A stretch of 64,000 nt of DNA from Haloplanus natans DSM 17983 (GTDB lineage: Archaea; Halobacteriota; Halobacteria; Halobacteriales; Haloferacaceae). Position 1 is the first letter of the stretch. Every line of letters starts with the position of its first letter. Shown here piece after piece: positions 18,850-27,161 of this stretch. The stretch lies in assembly GCF_000427685.1 (NCBI RefSeq), contig NZ_KE386573.1, positions 2,650,938-2,714,937 of the forward strand. The letters run 5' to 3'. A program made the translations under genes and the position numbers. The notes below the pieces were generated by a model. It was given only the letters and a program-made list of their open reading frames with translations. It was not told the DNA's origin and did not search any database.

Positions 18850-20577
18850 ATGGCTAGCATTCACCAGCACGACGCAGCGGTAGAGGCGGCACAGAAGATC
18901 GAGATGGTGGAAGTCGAGGACGGGTACACGCTGACCAACGTCCCCGAGCAGTCCATCACCCAGCAGTTCGACATCGAGCAGATCCCCCAGCAGGACGTTA
19001 CCCAGCAGATGCGGGAGGAGTCCGCGGTCGAGGACCCCACGTCCTGGCTGATGTACGGTGGGAACTACCAGCAGCAGCGTCACACCTCCGCCGACGTCAT
19101 CACGAAGGACAACGTCGGGGACCTCGAACTCGAGTACCTGGTCCAGACCGGAGTCGCCTCCAGCATGGAGGGCGTGCCGATCGTCGTGCCCGGCGACCCG
19201 CCGGTCATGTACCAGACGAACGGGCCGAACCACGCGAAAGCGATCAACGCCCGCACCGGTGAGACGCTCTGGAGCTACACGTACGCGAACCCGCAGGGGC
19301 TGCTTCTCTGCTGTGACGCGAACAACCGCGGCTTCGCCGTTCACGGCGACAAGGTCTACATGACCACCCTCGACTCCGGGATCGTGGCGCTCAACCGCTA
19401 CACCGGCGAAGAGGAGTGGTACACCTCGACCGGCGACCACGAGATCGGCTACTCCGCGACCTGGGCGCCCAACGTTCACGATGGCAAGGTCATCACCGGT
19501 TCCGCCGGTGGCGAGTACGGTGTCAGCGGGTTCGTCGCCGCCCTCGACCCCGAGAGTGGGGAAGAGATCTGGCGAACGAACACGACGCCCGCCGAGGAAT
19601 GGGCGGGCGACTCCCACGAACACGGTGCCGGTACCGTGTGGATGACGCCGACGATCGACCCCGAAAGCGGCATGATCCACGCCCCGGTCGGCAACCCCGG
19701 TCCGGACTTCGACGGTACGGTCCGTCCGGGTCCGAACCGCTACACCATCGGGACGCTGACCCTCAGCGCCGACGACGGCTCCATCCAGTGGCACTACGGC
19801 GAGTCGCCCCACGACGTGTGGGACTACGACTCCTCGGCGCCCAAGATCCGTGTCAACGACATGGAGATGGACGGCGAGACGCGAGACGTCGTCATCAGCC
19901 CCGGCAAGACGGCCTGGGTCTACACGATGGACGCCAACAACGGGCGTCTGCTCGAGCGGTCCCAGGAGACGACCCAGCACATCAACATGTGGAAGATGGT
20001 CCCGCACGTCGACGAGGACCGTCGCGTGGCCTTCGTGCCCGGTGCGCAGGGTGGGAACGACTGGCAGCCGCCGTCGTACAACCCCGAGACTGGCCTGGTC
20101 TATCTCAACCAGCACAACGCACCACACGAGATTTTCTGGGAAGAGGCGCAGTACGAGGCCGGCCAGACCTACTGGGGCGGCGGCCTGAACGACTGGCCCG
20201 ACGTCACCAATCCGGAAGGCTGGAACGGCAACATCAGCGCCATCGTGGCCGTCGATCCGGTCACCGGCGAACGTGTCTGGCGCGAGTGGATCTCCGGCGA
20301 GGAGACCAGCGACTACCTCTGGGGCGGGTCGATCACGACCGCGACCGGACTCACCTTCCTGGGGACCCAGAAGGGTAACATCGTCGCCTACGACGGCGAG
20401 AACGGTGACCGACTCTGGCAGTTCCAGCTCGGTGCGCCGATCTGCTCGTCGCTCTCTAGCTGGTACGACCCCGGCGAGGGCAAGCAGTACGTCGCCGTGC
20501 AGGTCGGCGGCTCCGGCTGGCTCCACGGAGGTCGCCGTGGCTCCACCGTCGCCGTCTTCGGCCTCAGCGAGAACTAA
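18850..20577 (+). CDS. PQQ-dependent alcohol dehydrogenase, lanthanide-type metal site
   Basis: The 575-aa protein is an eight-bladed quinoprotein of the methanol/ethanol dehydrogenase family. Visible family marks: vicinal Cys154-Cys155 (LLLCCDANNRG), Glu222 in GGEYGVSG, Asn282 in VGNPGPDFDGT, catalytic Asp325 and Asp327 in HDVWDYDSS. Glu-Asn-Asp plus the extra Asp two residues on is the set used by XoxF/ExaF-type enzymes to hold a lanthanide; calcium MxaF enzymes have Ala there. No signal peptide is present: the N-terminus is acidic and Gln-rich (TNVPEQSITQQFDIEQIPQQ). PQQ enzymes act outside the membrane, so export with the Tat partner upstream is likely. No cytochrome c domain; copper proteins flank it on both sides. 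No PQQ biosynthesis gene is in the window. Confidence 0.87.
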   Translation: MASIHQHDAAVEAAQKIEMVEVEDGYTLTNVPEQSITQQFDIEQIPQQDVTQQMREESAVEDPTSWLMYGGNYQQQRHTSADVITKDNVGDLELEYLVQTGVASSMEGVPIVVPGDPPVMYQTNGPNHAKAINARTGETLWSYTYANPQGLLLCCDANNRGFAVHGDKVYMTTLDSGIVALNRYTGEEEWYTSTGDHEIGYSATWAPNVHDGKVITGSAGGEYGVSGFVAALDPESGEEIWRTNTTPAEEWAGDSHEHGAGTVWMTPTIDPESGMIHAPVGNPGPDFDGTVRPGPNRYTIGTLTLSADDGSIQWHYGESPHDVWDYDSSAPKIRVNDMEMDGETRDVVISPGKTAWVYTMDANNGRLLERSQETTQHINMWKMVPHVDEDRRVAFVPGAQGGNDWQPPSYNPETGLVYLNQHNAPHEIFWEEAQYEAGQTYWGGGLNDWPDVTNPEGWNGNISAIVAVDPVTGERVWREWISGEETSDYLWGGSITTATGLTFLGTQKGNIVAYDGENGDRLWQFQLGAPICSSLSSWYDPGEGKQYVAVQVGGSGWLHGGRRGSTVAVFGLSEN

Positions 20578-20697
20578 TCGCCACCCGATTTCTCCGTTTT
20601 TTCACCACCCAACAGCGACGCGTCTCGGCCCCCGCGTGACTCGGTCTCAGTATGAATACCCCCTAATTTTATTTAATGCGGGATACAGGGAACGGGT

Positions 20698-21336
20698 ATG
20701 GCGACGCGAAGAACATTCCTGATCGGTGCTGCGGCAGCGACGACCGGACTGGCTGGCGCCGTGGGATCGGCGTCCGCACAGGCCCAGACCTTCGAACTCG
20801 AACTGACGGAGCAAGGCTTCGTCGGGCGTTCACCCTCCGGCATCTCCGGGACGACGAACCCGACCCTGGAGATGGAGGCAGGCAACGAGTACACCATCAG
20901 CGCCACCTTCAGCTACTACCCCGAGACGGAGGGGCTGCCGGCACGGCACAACCTCGCCCTGCGGACGGAGAGCGGGACACCCTTCCGGAGCAACTACGTC
21001 TTCCCACAGGACAACGATCCGGAGAGCCCGTCGACATCCCAGAGTATCTCGACCACTGTCGAGGCGACATCCAACATGACGGCGTACCTCTGTGAGGAAC
21101 ACATGGGCGAAGGCGGTGACATCTCCGTCTCCGGCGGCGCGACGGCGACACCGGAGCCGACGCCGACCGAGAGCGACATGGACGGCGGCGCCACGGCGAC
21201 GCCGACCGAGAGCGGCGGCGGCGACGGCGGTGGAGAGACTTCGGGCGGCGGCCCCGGCTTCGGTGTCGGTGCGGCCGTGACGGCCCTCGGTGCAGCGACC
21301 TACGGCGCCCTCCGCAAGCGCGACAGCGACGAGTAA
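20698..21336 (+). CDS. Cupredoxin-like surface protein with PGF-CTERM anchor
   Basis: The 212-aa protein starts with a Tat-type signal (TRRTFLIGAAAA) and ends with a Thr/Pro/Gly-rich linker, PGF at 186-188, a hydrophobic segment and RKR, which is the archaeosortase PGF-CTERM anchor. The body is beta-rich, with His84, Cys132, His135 and Met136 in ARHN and YLCEEHM; this resembles a blue-copper site but Met directly follows His, unlike halocyanin. Copper binding is plausible, not proven. It has its own TATA (ttttattta, about 20667-20675) and leaderless start, 120 nt after the PQQ dehydrogenase. Confidence 0.72.
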   Translation: MATRRTFLIGAAAATTGLAGAVGSASAQAQTFELELTEQGFVGRSPSGISGTTNPTLEMEAGNEYTISATFSYYPETEGLPARHNLALRTESGTPFRSNYVFPQDNDPESPSTSQSISTTVEATSNMTAYLCEEHMGEGGDISVSGGATATPEPTPTESDMDGGATATPTESGGGDGGGETSGGGPGFGVGAAVTALGAATYGALRKRDSDE

Positions 21337-21391
21337 CTGCCGGCGGTCCGGCACACAGCCTTTTTCGAGACGTACTCCCAAGAAGGGAGCG

Positions 21392-22162
21392 ATGCGTAAC
21401 GAACTCATCGCCGTCGGCGATCGCCTACGGCGTCCGGAGTACACGGGCGAGAACCGCTGTTTCCCGTGTACCGTCGTGAACCTCTGTCTCACTCTCGTCG
21501 CCGCCGCCGTCGTCTCGGTGGTCCTCACACCGCTCGGCGGGCTGTTCGTCCTCACGGGCGGCCTGGGCGCCATCTACTTTCGTGGCTATCTCGTTCCCGG
21601 GACGCCCGAACTCACCGTCCGGTACTTCCCTCCCTGGCTGCTCGAACTGTTCGGGAAGGAGGGAGAACTCCGCGAGACGCTCCACCCGGTCGAAGGAGTC
21701 GCCGTCCGGGCGACGCCCGAAGGCGGCCGTCTCGTCGCGGGGTTCGCGTCGGCGTGGGACGACCGGATCGAGTCGCTGCGTGCCGCGGGCGTGGCCGACG
21801 ACGACGTGGCGACGCTGCTCGGCGTCGACGGGGCGTCGAGCGTCCCCGGTGACGTGGCGTACGTCGTCGACGGCGGCCTCAGGCAGTGGCTCTCCGAATC
21901 CGCGCTCCTGGCCGATGCCGCCGCCGCGGCGGTGTTGGCCGAGCGTGGCGGCGAGTCGTGGGCGTCGCTCGACGCCGACGGGCGGGTGGCGACGCTCCGT
22001 GATCTGCGCAAACTCCTCGACTACTGCCCGCTGTGTGGCGGTGACCTCGACAACGAAGAGACCGAAACCGTAGAAACCTGCTGTACCGAATCCGAACGGG
22101 TGTTGATGGCGACGTGTGTCGACTGCGACGTGCGGTTGATCGAGGATCTGGACGACCGCTAG
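21392..22162 (+). CDS. Small membrane protein with N-terminal helices and C-terminal cysteine cluster, function unknown
   Basis: The 256-aa protein has Cys23, Cys26 and Cys32 just before two membrane segments (about 30-65), a long acidic cytosolic region, and a C-terminal zinc-ribbon-like set (CPLC, then CC, then C-x2-C). I know no function for this haloarchaeal family. Start ATG 21392; the longer frame from 21290 is inside the preceding gene. Its stop overlaps the stop of the convergent molybdoenzyme in a shared CTAG. Confidence 0.65.
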   Translation: MRNELIAVGDRLRRPEYTGENRCFPCTVVNLCLTLVAAAVVSVVLTPLGGLFVLTGGLGAIYFRGYLVPGTPELTVRYFPPWLLELFGKEGELRETLHPVEGVAVRATPEGGRLVAGFASAWDDRIESLRAAGVADDDVATLLGVDGASSVPGDVAYVVDGGLRQWLSESALLADAAAAAVLAERGGESWASLDADGRVATLRDLRKLLDYCPLCGGDLDNEETETVETCCTESERVLMATCVDCDVRLIEDLDDR

Positions 22163-24291
22163 TCGTCGGCGGGCGCGTCCGCGTCGGCGGCGTCCGTATC
22201 GACGGCGACCTCGATTTTGGCCGCGGCGGCCTTGTACTCCGGAATCTTCGCACGCTCGTCGAGCACGTCGTTGGTGAGACGGTTCCCCGCCGAGTCGGCG
22301 AAATGCGGCGTCGTCCACACCGTTCCCTCCTTGATGTCCTCGGTGACCTGCGCTTTCACCCTGATCTCGCCGCGACGGGATTTGAGCATCACGTAGTCGC
22401 CGTCCTCGATCCCGTACGTCTCGGCGTCGTTCGGGTGGACGTCGACGAAGTTCTCGGGTTCGACGCGGGTGAGCGTCGCGGACCGACGGCTCATCGTCCC
22501 CGTGTTGTAATGTTCGATGATCCGACCCGTGGTGAGAATGAGCGGGTACTCCTCGTCGGGCACCTCCTTGGGCGGCTGGTGACGAACGCCCTCGATCTGT
22601 CCGCGGCCACTCTCGGTGGTGAATCCGTCCTCGTAGAGGTACGGGTCACCCTCGTCGCCGGGTTCGTAGCAGGGCCAGTGAACGCCCTCCTCGCCGAGGA
22701 CATCGTAGGTCATGCCGTGGAAGATGGGCGCGACCTGGCGGAGTTCCTCGAACACGTCCTCGGGGCCCTCGAAGTCGAAGCTGCCGTCGCCGAACAGGCG
22801 GTTGCCCACGTCACAGAGGATCTCGAGGTCGTCTTTCGTGTTCGGATACACCTTCTCGACGCCGCGCATCCGCTGGGTGCGGCGGTCGGTGTTGACGACG
22901 GTGCCGTCGCGTTCGGCCCACGAGGTGGCGGGCAGGACCACGTCGGCGTACTCGGCGGTTTCGGTCGGGAAGACGTCCTGAACCACCATGAAGTCCAACT
23001 CCTCCATCCGTTTTTCGACTTGGTTGGTGTCGGGTTCGCTCATCACGGGGTTCTCGCCCATGATGTAGAGGCCGTGGATGGTGTCACCGATCTCGTGGGA
23101 CACTTCGACGTTCGTCAGACCGGGTTCGGACGGAATCTCGAAGTTCCAGACCTCCTCGACGTCCGCGCGGACCTCGGGGTCGGACACGTCACGGTAGCCG
23201 GGGAGGACGTTCGGCATCGCGCCCACGTCGGAGGCACCCTGAACGTTGTTCTGGCCGCGAAGCGGGTTGACGCCCGTGCCGGGACGGCCGAGGTTCCCCG
23301 TGATCAAGGCGAGGTTGATCTCGTTTTGCACGTTGTCGACGCCGCAGGTGTGCTGGCTCATCCCCATGCCGGTGAAGATGGCAGCGTTGTTCGCCTTGGC
23401 GTACTTCTCGGCGGCGAGTTCGATGTCTTCGAGGGGGACGCCACACTCCTCGGCGGCCGCCTCCTTGTCGAAGTCCTCCAAGGTCTCTTCGAGGTGCTCG
23501 AAGCCCTCGGTGCGCTCCGCGACGAACTCCTCGTCGACCCAGTCGTTCTCCAGAACCGTCTTGATGACGACGTTGAGAAGCGGGATGTCGGTGCCCGGTT
23601 CGAGCTGGAGATGCATGTGGCGGTCGGTCTCGGTGACTTCGAACGACTGCGTCGTCTTGTTGGCGTGGGGATCGACCTGGATGACGGTCGCCCCCTCGAG
23701 GACGGCCTGCCGGAAGTACTGGCTGTTGGCGATGGGGTGTTGTTCGCCGGGGTTGGCGCCCTGAATCCAGAACACGTCGGCGGCATCCTCCAAGTCCTCC
23801 ATGCTGTTGGTCATGGCGCCCTCGCCGAGGCTGTTCTTGAGCGCGTACACCGTCGAGGCGTGGCACATCCGCGTGCAGGTGTCGACGCTGTTGGTACCGT
23901 AGCGCCGGGCGAGCTTCTGGATGAGGTAGTTCTCTTCGTTCATGGCCTTCGAACAGCCATAGAAGCCCATCGCCTGCGCGCTGTACTCGTCGCGGATACC
24001 CTCCATCTCGTCGATGATCCGGTCGTAGGCCTCCTCCCACGTCGCCTCGTGGAGTTCGCCGTCGTCGCCGCGGATCAGCGGGTCGGTCAACCGCTCGTCG
24101 TGGTTGACCGACTGCGTCGCCGCGCCGCCCTTGATACAGATGCTCCCCTCGTTGACCGGCGCGTCCGCCCACGGTCGGAAGGTTACCTCACCGTCCTCGT
24201 CCTGTGAAATCTGGATGCCGCACCCGACTCCACAGTACGGGCAGATGGTTTTGGTCGGCCCGTCGGATTCGCCGCTGGATTCGGATGACAT
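22159..24291 (-). CDS. fdhA: Formate dehydrogenase-like molybdopterin oxidoreductase, alpha subunit
   Basis: The 710-aa protein has an N-terminal [4Fe-4S] site (Cys17, Cys20, Cys24, Cys52), the molybdenum ligand Cys143 followed by His144 (position of selenocysteine-His in E. coli FdhF), and a C-terminal molydopterin-dinucleotide binding domain (TTGRIIEHYNTGTM). No signal peptide, so cytosolic. Length and motifs match single-subunit-like FdhF/FdhA proteins. No beta or membrane subunit is adjacent, so the electron acceptor is unknown (ferredoxin is possible). With the upstream PQQ dehydrogenase it could complete oxidation of C1 units; substrate formate is inferred from family. Confidence 0.82.
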   Translation of the reverse strand: MSSESSGESDGPTKTICPYCGVGCGIQISQDEDGEVTFRPWADAPVNEGSICIKGGAATQSVNHDERLTDPLIRGDDGELHEATWEEAYDRIIDEMEGIRDEYSAQAMGFYGCSKAMNEENYLIQKLARRYGTNSVDTCTRMCHASTVYALKNSLGEGAMTNSMEDLEDAADVFWIQGANPGEQHPIANSQYFRQAVLEGATVIQVDPHANKTTQSFEVTETDRHMHLQLEPGTDIPLLNVVIKTVLENDWVDEEFVAERTEGFEHLEETLEDFDKEAAAEECGVPLEDIELAAEKYAKANNAAIFTGMGMSQHTCGVDNVQNEINLALITGNLGRPGTGVNPLRGQNNVQGASDVGAMPNVLPGYRDVSDPEVRADVEEVWNFEIPSEPGLTNVEVSHEIGDTIHGLYIMGENPVMSEPDTNQVEKRMEELDFMVVQDVFPTETAEYADVVLPATSWAERDGTVVNTDRRTQRMRGVEKVYPNTKDDLEILCDVGNRLFGDGSFDFEGPEDVFEELRQVAPIFHGMTYDVLGEEGVHWPCYEPGDEGDPYLYEDGFTTESGRGQIEGVRHQPPKEVPDEEYPLILTTGRIIEHYNTGTMSRRSATLTRVEPENFVDVHPNDAETYGIEDGDYVMLKSRRGEIRVKAQVTEDIKEGTVWTTPHFADSAGNRLTNDVLDERAKIPEYKAAAAKIEVAVDTDAADADAPADD

Positions 24292-24433
24292 TGTATGTAA
24301 AAATCACCGCGGTGGATCATCAATGTTGTCATCCAGTACCGTGCGAAACCCCGTCATCGGGGCCTAAAAGTCCCGATTGGGGCAAATACGGCGTCGGGGA
24401 AACGTTGACCCATCGGGGGACGAATACGTTCGT

Positions 24434-25030
24434 ATGACCAGTTACAGCGAACGGCCAGACGGGGGAAACGAAACCACAATCCACCTCACCCGCGAACGGA
24501 TCGACGACCTCGCAGCCGAGTACGGACAGCGCGAGCCGTTCGATTTGGTCGAACGCGAACACGTCGAGACCGTCCCGCGCACGTTCACGTCGGAGGACTT
24601 CGGCCGCCGCGACGCGGAGTGGCCGGTCCAGTGGTATCACCGCCGTGAGCTCCGGTCCGACCCCGAGCGACGCGACGCGGAGGAACGCTTCCTCGACAAC
24701 GACTACGAGGCGATGGTCGACGCCATCCACGGGGCCATCGAAGCGACGACGCTCGACCGAAAACTCGACGCCTTGACCACGCTGGTCGGTGTCGACGTGC
24801 CCGTCGCCTCCGCGTTCCTGGCGTTTACGCATCCGGACGACTACGTCGCCGTCGGACGGCGGGAGTGGGAGGCCCTGCGCGCGGCCGACGAACTGGCCGA
24901 CCCGTATCCCGACACCGTCACACCCGCCGCGTACCGGACCTACGTCGAGGCGGTCCGCACCGTCGCGGACCGGACCGACCGTGACGTGTGGACGGTGTAT
25001 CGGGCGCTGTGGCGCCTCGGCACCGACTAG
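24434..25030 (+). CDS. Conserved haloarchaeal protein, function unknown
   Basis: The 198-aa acidic, soluble protein has no signal, membrane segment or motif that I recognise. The central part (TLVGVDVPVASAFLAFTHPD) has a helix-hairpin-helix-like look, suggestive of nucleic-acid or protein binding only. Start ATG 24434 follows a short intergenic region divergent from fdhA. The stop overlaps the stop of the convergent binding-protein-like gene in a CTAG. Confidence 0.6.
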   Translation: MTSYSERPDGGNETTIHLTRERIDDLAAEYGQREPFDLVEREHVETVPRTFTSEDFGRRDAEWPVQWYHRRELRSDPERRDAEERFLDNDYEAMVDAIHGAIEATTLDRKLDALTTLVGVDVPVASAFLAFTHPDDYVAVGRREWEALRAADELADPYPDTVTPAAYRTYVEAVRTVADRTDRDVWTVYRALWRLGTD

Positions 25031-25995
25031 CGGCCGATCCGATCGGCGTAGTTCGCGATCACCGGTTCGGCGTCGTCGACGTACTCGTTCGTCCACGCGT
25101 CGTCGGGGTCGACCGGCGACTCCAACAGGTCCGTCTCGGCGAGCATCTCGGCCAGGTTCTCCCAGCGCCCGCCGTCGAAGTGACCCCACCCCGCCTCGCG
25201 GACGAACTCGGTGAACTGGAGGTCCTCCGCCGAGGCGAGGAACTTCATCCGCTCCACCTCGCGGTTGTGTTCGAGTTGGGCGTTGCGGGCGATCAGCGCG
25301 TCGATGGCGCGGTCGGGCTCGTTCGTTGCCAGCTCCCATCCGCGAGCGGTCGCCCGCAGGAACGATCGGATCGTCTCGGAGTTGTCGGCCGCGAACTCGG
25401 GGTTGGTGACGACCGTCATCCCGTAGACGTCGAGGTAGTTCCCGATGAGGAGTTCGTCGGCCACCCGGTCGTACTCGCGTTCGAGCTCCTTCCCGTTCGT
25501 GACGACGCCCACCGCGGCGTCGACGTCGCCGTCGAGCAACTGGTGTTCGACGCGATGGTGGGTGTGTTTCTGCACGTCGTTGACCTCGACCTCGTCGCGG
25601 ATACCTCGATCCTCCAGCAGTTGCAGGGTGAGGATACGGGTCTTGGTCGCCGACGGCCCGACGACGCGTCCGCGAAGCTGTTCGGGCTCGGTGAACGGTT
25701 CGCTGAAGGCGTCACGGAGGGTGTAGACCGTCGCAGGCGTCTTCTGGCTGACCGCGGCGACGGCCAACGGGTCGAGTCCCTGGCTCCGCACCGAGAGGAC
25801 GGCGCTCCCACCGGAGAGGCCGAGGTCGCTCCGACCTTTCGCGGTCTGTTCGGCGGCGAAGGGCGAGCCGTGGCCCTCGACGAACTCGACCTTCAAGCCC
25901 TCGTCGGCGTAGAAGCCCGCCTCGCGTGCGAGGAAGTACGGTGCCTGGAAGCCGTTCGGTTCCCAGTTCAACTGAAAGGTGACGGTTTCCGTCAT
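25027..25995 (-). CDS. ThiY/NMT1-like binding-domain protein without signal peptide
   Basis: The 322-aa protein is a full NMT1/THI5-type fold beginning at residue 1 (VTFQLNWEPNGFQAPYFLAREAGFY) and homologous to the receptor at 12299 and the receptor half of the regulator at 15805. There is no signal peptide, lipobox or membrane segment, so it should stay in the cytosol. No permease or ATPase is adjacent. It starts by an ATGA overlap with the upstream binding-protein-like gene. Possible roles: cytosolic ligand carrier or sensor, or an enzyme evolved from a receptor, as with yeast THI5; none is proven. Confidence 0.78.
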   Translation of the reverse strand: MTETVTFQLNWEPNGFQAPYFLAREAGFYADEGLKVEFVEGHGSPFAAEQTAKGRSDLGLSGGSAVLSVRSQGLDPLAVAAVSQKTPATVYTLRDAFSEPFTEPEQLRGRVVGPSATKTRILTLQLLEDRGIRDEVEVNDVQKHTHHRVEHQLLDGDVDAAVGVVTNGKELEREYDRVADELLIGNYLDVYGMTVVTNPEFAADNSETIRSFLRATARGWELATNEPDRAIDALIARNAQLEHNREVERMKFLASAEDLQFTEFVREAGWGHFDGGRWENLAEMLAETDLLESPVDPDDAWTNEYVDDAEPVIANYADRIGR

Positions 25996-26984
25996 GGATC
26001 GACCTCGAAGGTCCCGTCGGGGATCTCGTCGACGCCGAGCGCCTCGGCGCCGGCGACGGCTTTGAGATGATCGAACAGTCGGTACATCCCGTCGACGCTC
26101 TCGGCGTCCCAGTCGCGGACGACCATCTCCCGCCAGCCGTCACGCACCGCACACGTTACGTCGGGGTCGTCGTAGGTCATCAGCTTCTCGCTGATCTCCG
26201 TCCAGATGTCGTCGTCTTCGACGAGTTTGTCGACCGCGTCGCGGTACGCGTCCGCGAACGCCCGCACCGTCTCGGTCTGCTCGTCCAGATACTCCCCGCT
26301 CGTGAGGAAGGCGGCGATTGGGAGTTTGTTGTCCGTCTCGGAGAGGCGCTGGACCAACTCGGCGACGGGCAGGACGTTCTCGTAGGGGCCCGTCTCCGTA
26401 ATCTCGGGGATGATCTGCCAGAACTGGAAGCCGGCATCGACGTCGCCCTCGCGAATCATGCGCGTGAGTTCGACCTTCGACCCGGCTTCGACCGGCGTCG
26501 CCGTCTCGTCCGGGTCGAAGTCGTGATACTCCCGGCAGGCCGCCCGCGTCAGAATCCAGTTCTTGTCGAGTCGACGGACGACGCCGATGCGCTTGCCCGA
26601 CAGGTCGGTCAGGCCGTCGATGTCCGAATCCTCGGGGGCGACGAGGCCGCCCACGGTCCGGCCGTACGGGTGGAAGGCGACGATGTCCGCCCCCTCGGCG
26701 CGTTCGCGGGCGATGGAGATGTAGTCGATGTCGATCAGGTCGGCGTGACCCTCCTGCAACTGGGCTTCGACCGTCTCGATGCCGTCCTCCAGGGCGTCGG
26801 AGACGAGTTGTACGTCGAGATGGAAGCCGTGGTCCCGGTCGAAGCCGAAGCGCTTGATGGTGTAGAGCAGGTACCGGGGGCTTCCGTTGTGTTCGAACCG
26901 GGCGCGCATGGTCGGCAGGTCGCCCGGGTCGTCGTGATACCCGTCGAGGGCGGCCTGCTGTGTGTCGACGTGGTCCCGACTCAT
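25992..26984 (-). CDS. Periplasmic-binding-protein-like cytosolic protein (paralogue B')
   Basis: The 330-aa protein has the two-lobed binding-protein layout (DLIDIDYISIARERAEGADI; KRIGVVRRLDKNWILTRAA) and no signal peptide. It is a close paralogue of the gene at 27162, with long blocks of shared sequence. Its ATG overlaps the stop of a 38-codon leader ORF (ATGA) and its stop overlaps the start of the next binding-domain gene, so three frames are translationally chained. Ligand and role unknown. Confidence 0.75.
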   Translation of the reverse strand: MSRDHVDTQQAALDGYHDDPGDLPTMRARFEHNGSPRYLLYTIKRFGFDRDHGFHLDVQLVSDALEDGIETVEAQLQEGHADLIDIDYISIARERAEGADIVAFHPYGRTVGGLVAPEDSDIDGLTDLSGKRIGVVRRLDKNWILTRAACREYHDFDPDETATPVEAGSKVELTRMIREGDVDAGFQFWQIIPEITETGPYENVLPVAELVQRLSETDNKLPIAAFLTSGEYLDEQTETVRAFADAYRDAVDKLVEDDDIWTEISEKLMTYDDPDVTCAVRDGWREMVVRDWDAESVDGMYRLFDHLKAVAGAEALGVDEIPDGTFEVDP

Positions 26985-27097
26985 CGGCCCACGGGAGCAA
27001 ATGCGGTCGTCCGTCGCGTCGACTCGGGGCCGTCACGTCCGGCGTCGCTCTCGGAGGGTGTCCGACAGCGCGCCACGATGGTCTCGTCGGTCGGCAT
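26981..27097 (-). CDS. Putative 38-aa leader ORF
   Basis: A small ORF starts at ATG 27097 (MPTDETIVARCRTPSESD) and ends in an ATGA overlap with the binding-protein-like gene at 26984. A TATA-like ttttat (rc, 27122-27128) lies 26-30 nt upstream of this ATG, while no TATA is seen at the right distance from 26984, so transcription and translation probably begin here. No family recognised; it may be a coupling leader rather than a functional peptide. Confidence 0.45.
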   Translation of the reverse strand: MPTDETIVARCRTPSESDAGRDGPESTRRTTAFAPVGR

Positions 27098-27120
27098 ACC
27101 CGCAGGGTACGACTGTACCC

Positions 27121-27141
27121 TGATAAAAGTTCCTTGGAAAC
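27121..27141 (-). promoter_or_regulatory. TATA box plus TTCCnnGGAA palindrome
   Basis: Reading the minus strand, GTTTCCAAGGAAC (27129-27141) directly precedes CTTTTATC (TATA). The palindrome sits in the BRE/activator position. The same AGGAAnTTTTAT arrangement occurs upstream of the gene starting at 29051, suggesting common control of the two transcription units. Confidence 0.5.
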
Positions 27142-27161
27142 GTTCAAATGATAGCCGAGAT

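Noticed and set aside
17905-20526. 873-codon minus-strand open frame opposite the PQQ dehydrogenase pair
   Set aside because: Shadow frame; the plus-strand genes have motifs, promoters and coupled starts.
22159-22162. CTAG overlap of stop codons at 22159 and again at 25027 as a regulatory signal
   Set aside because: It follows simply from tightly convergent genes both ending in TAG.
22114-24207. 697-codon plus-strand open frame opposite fdhA
   Set aside because: It mirrors a clear molybdoenzyme gene; long antisense frames are expected at this GC content and the protein is His/Val/Leu-rich without any family match.
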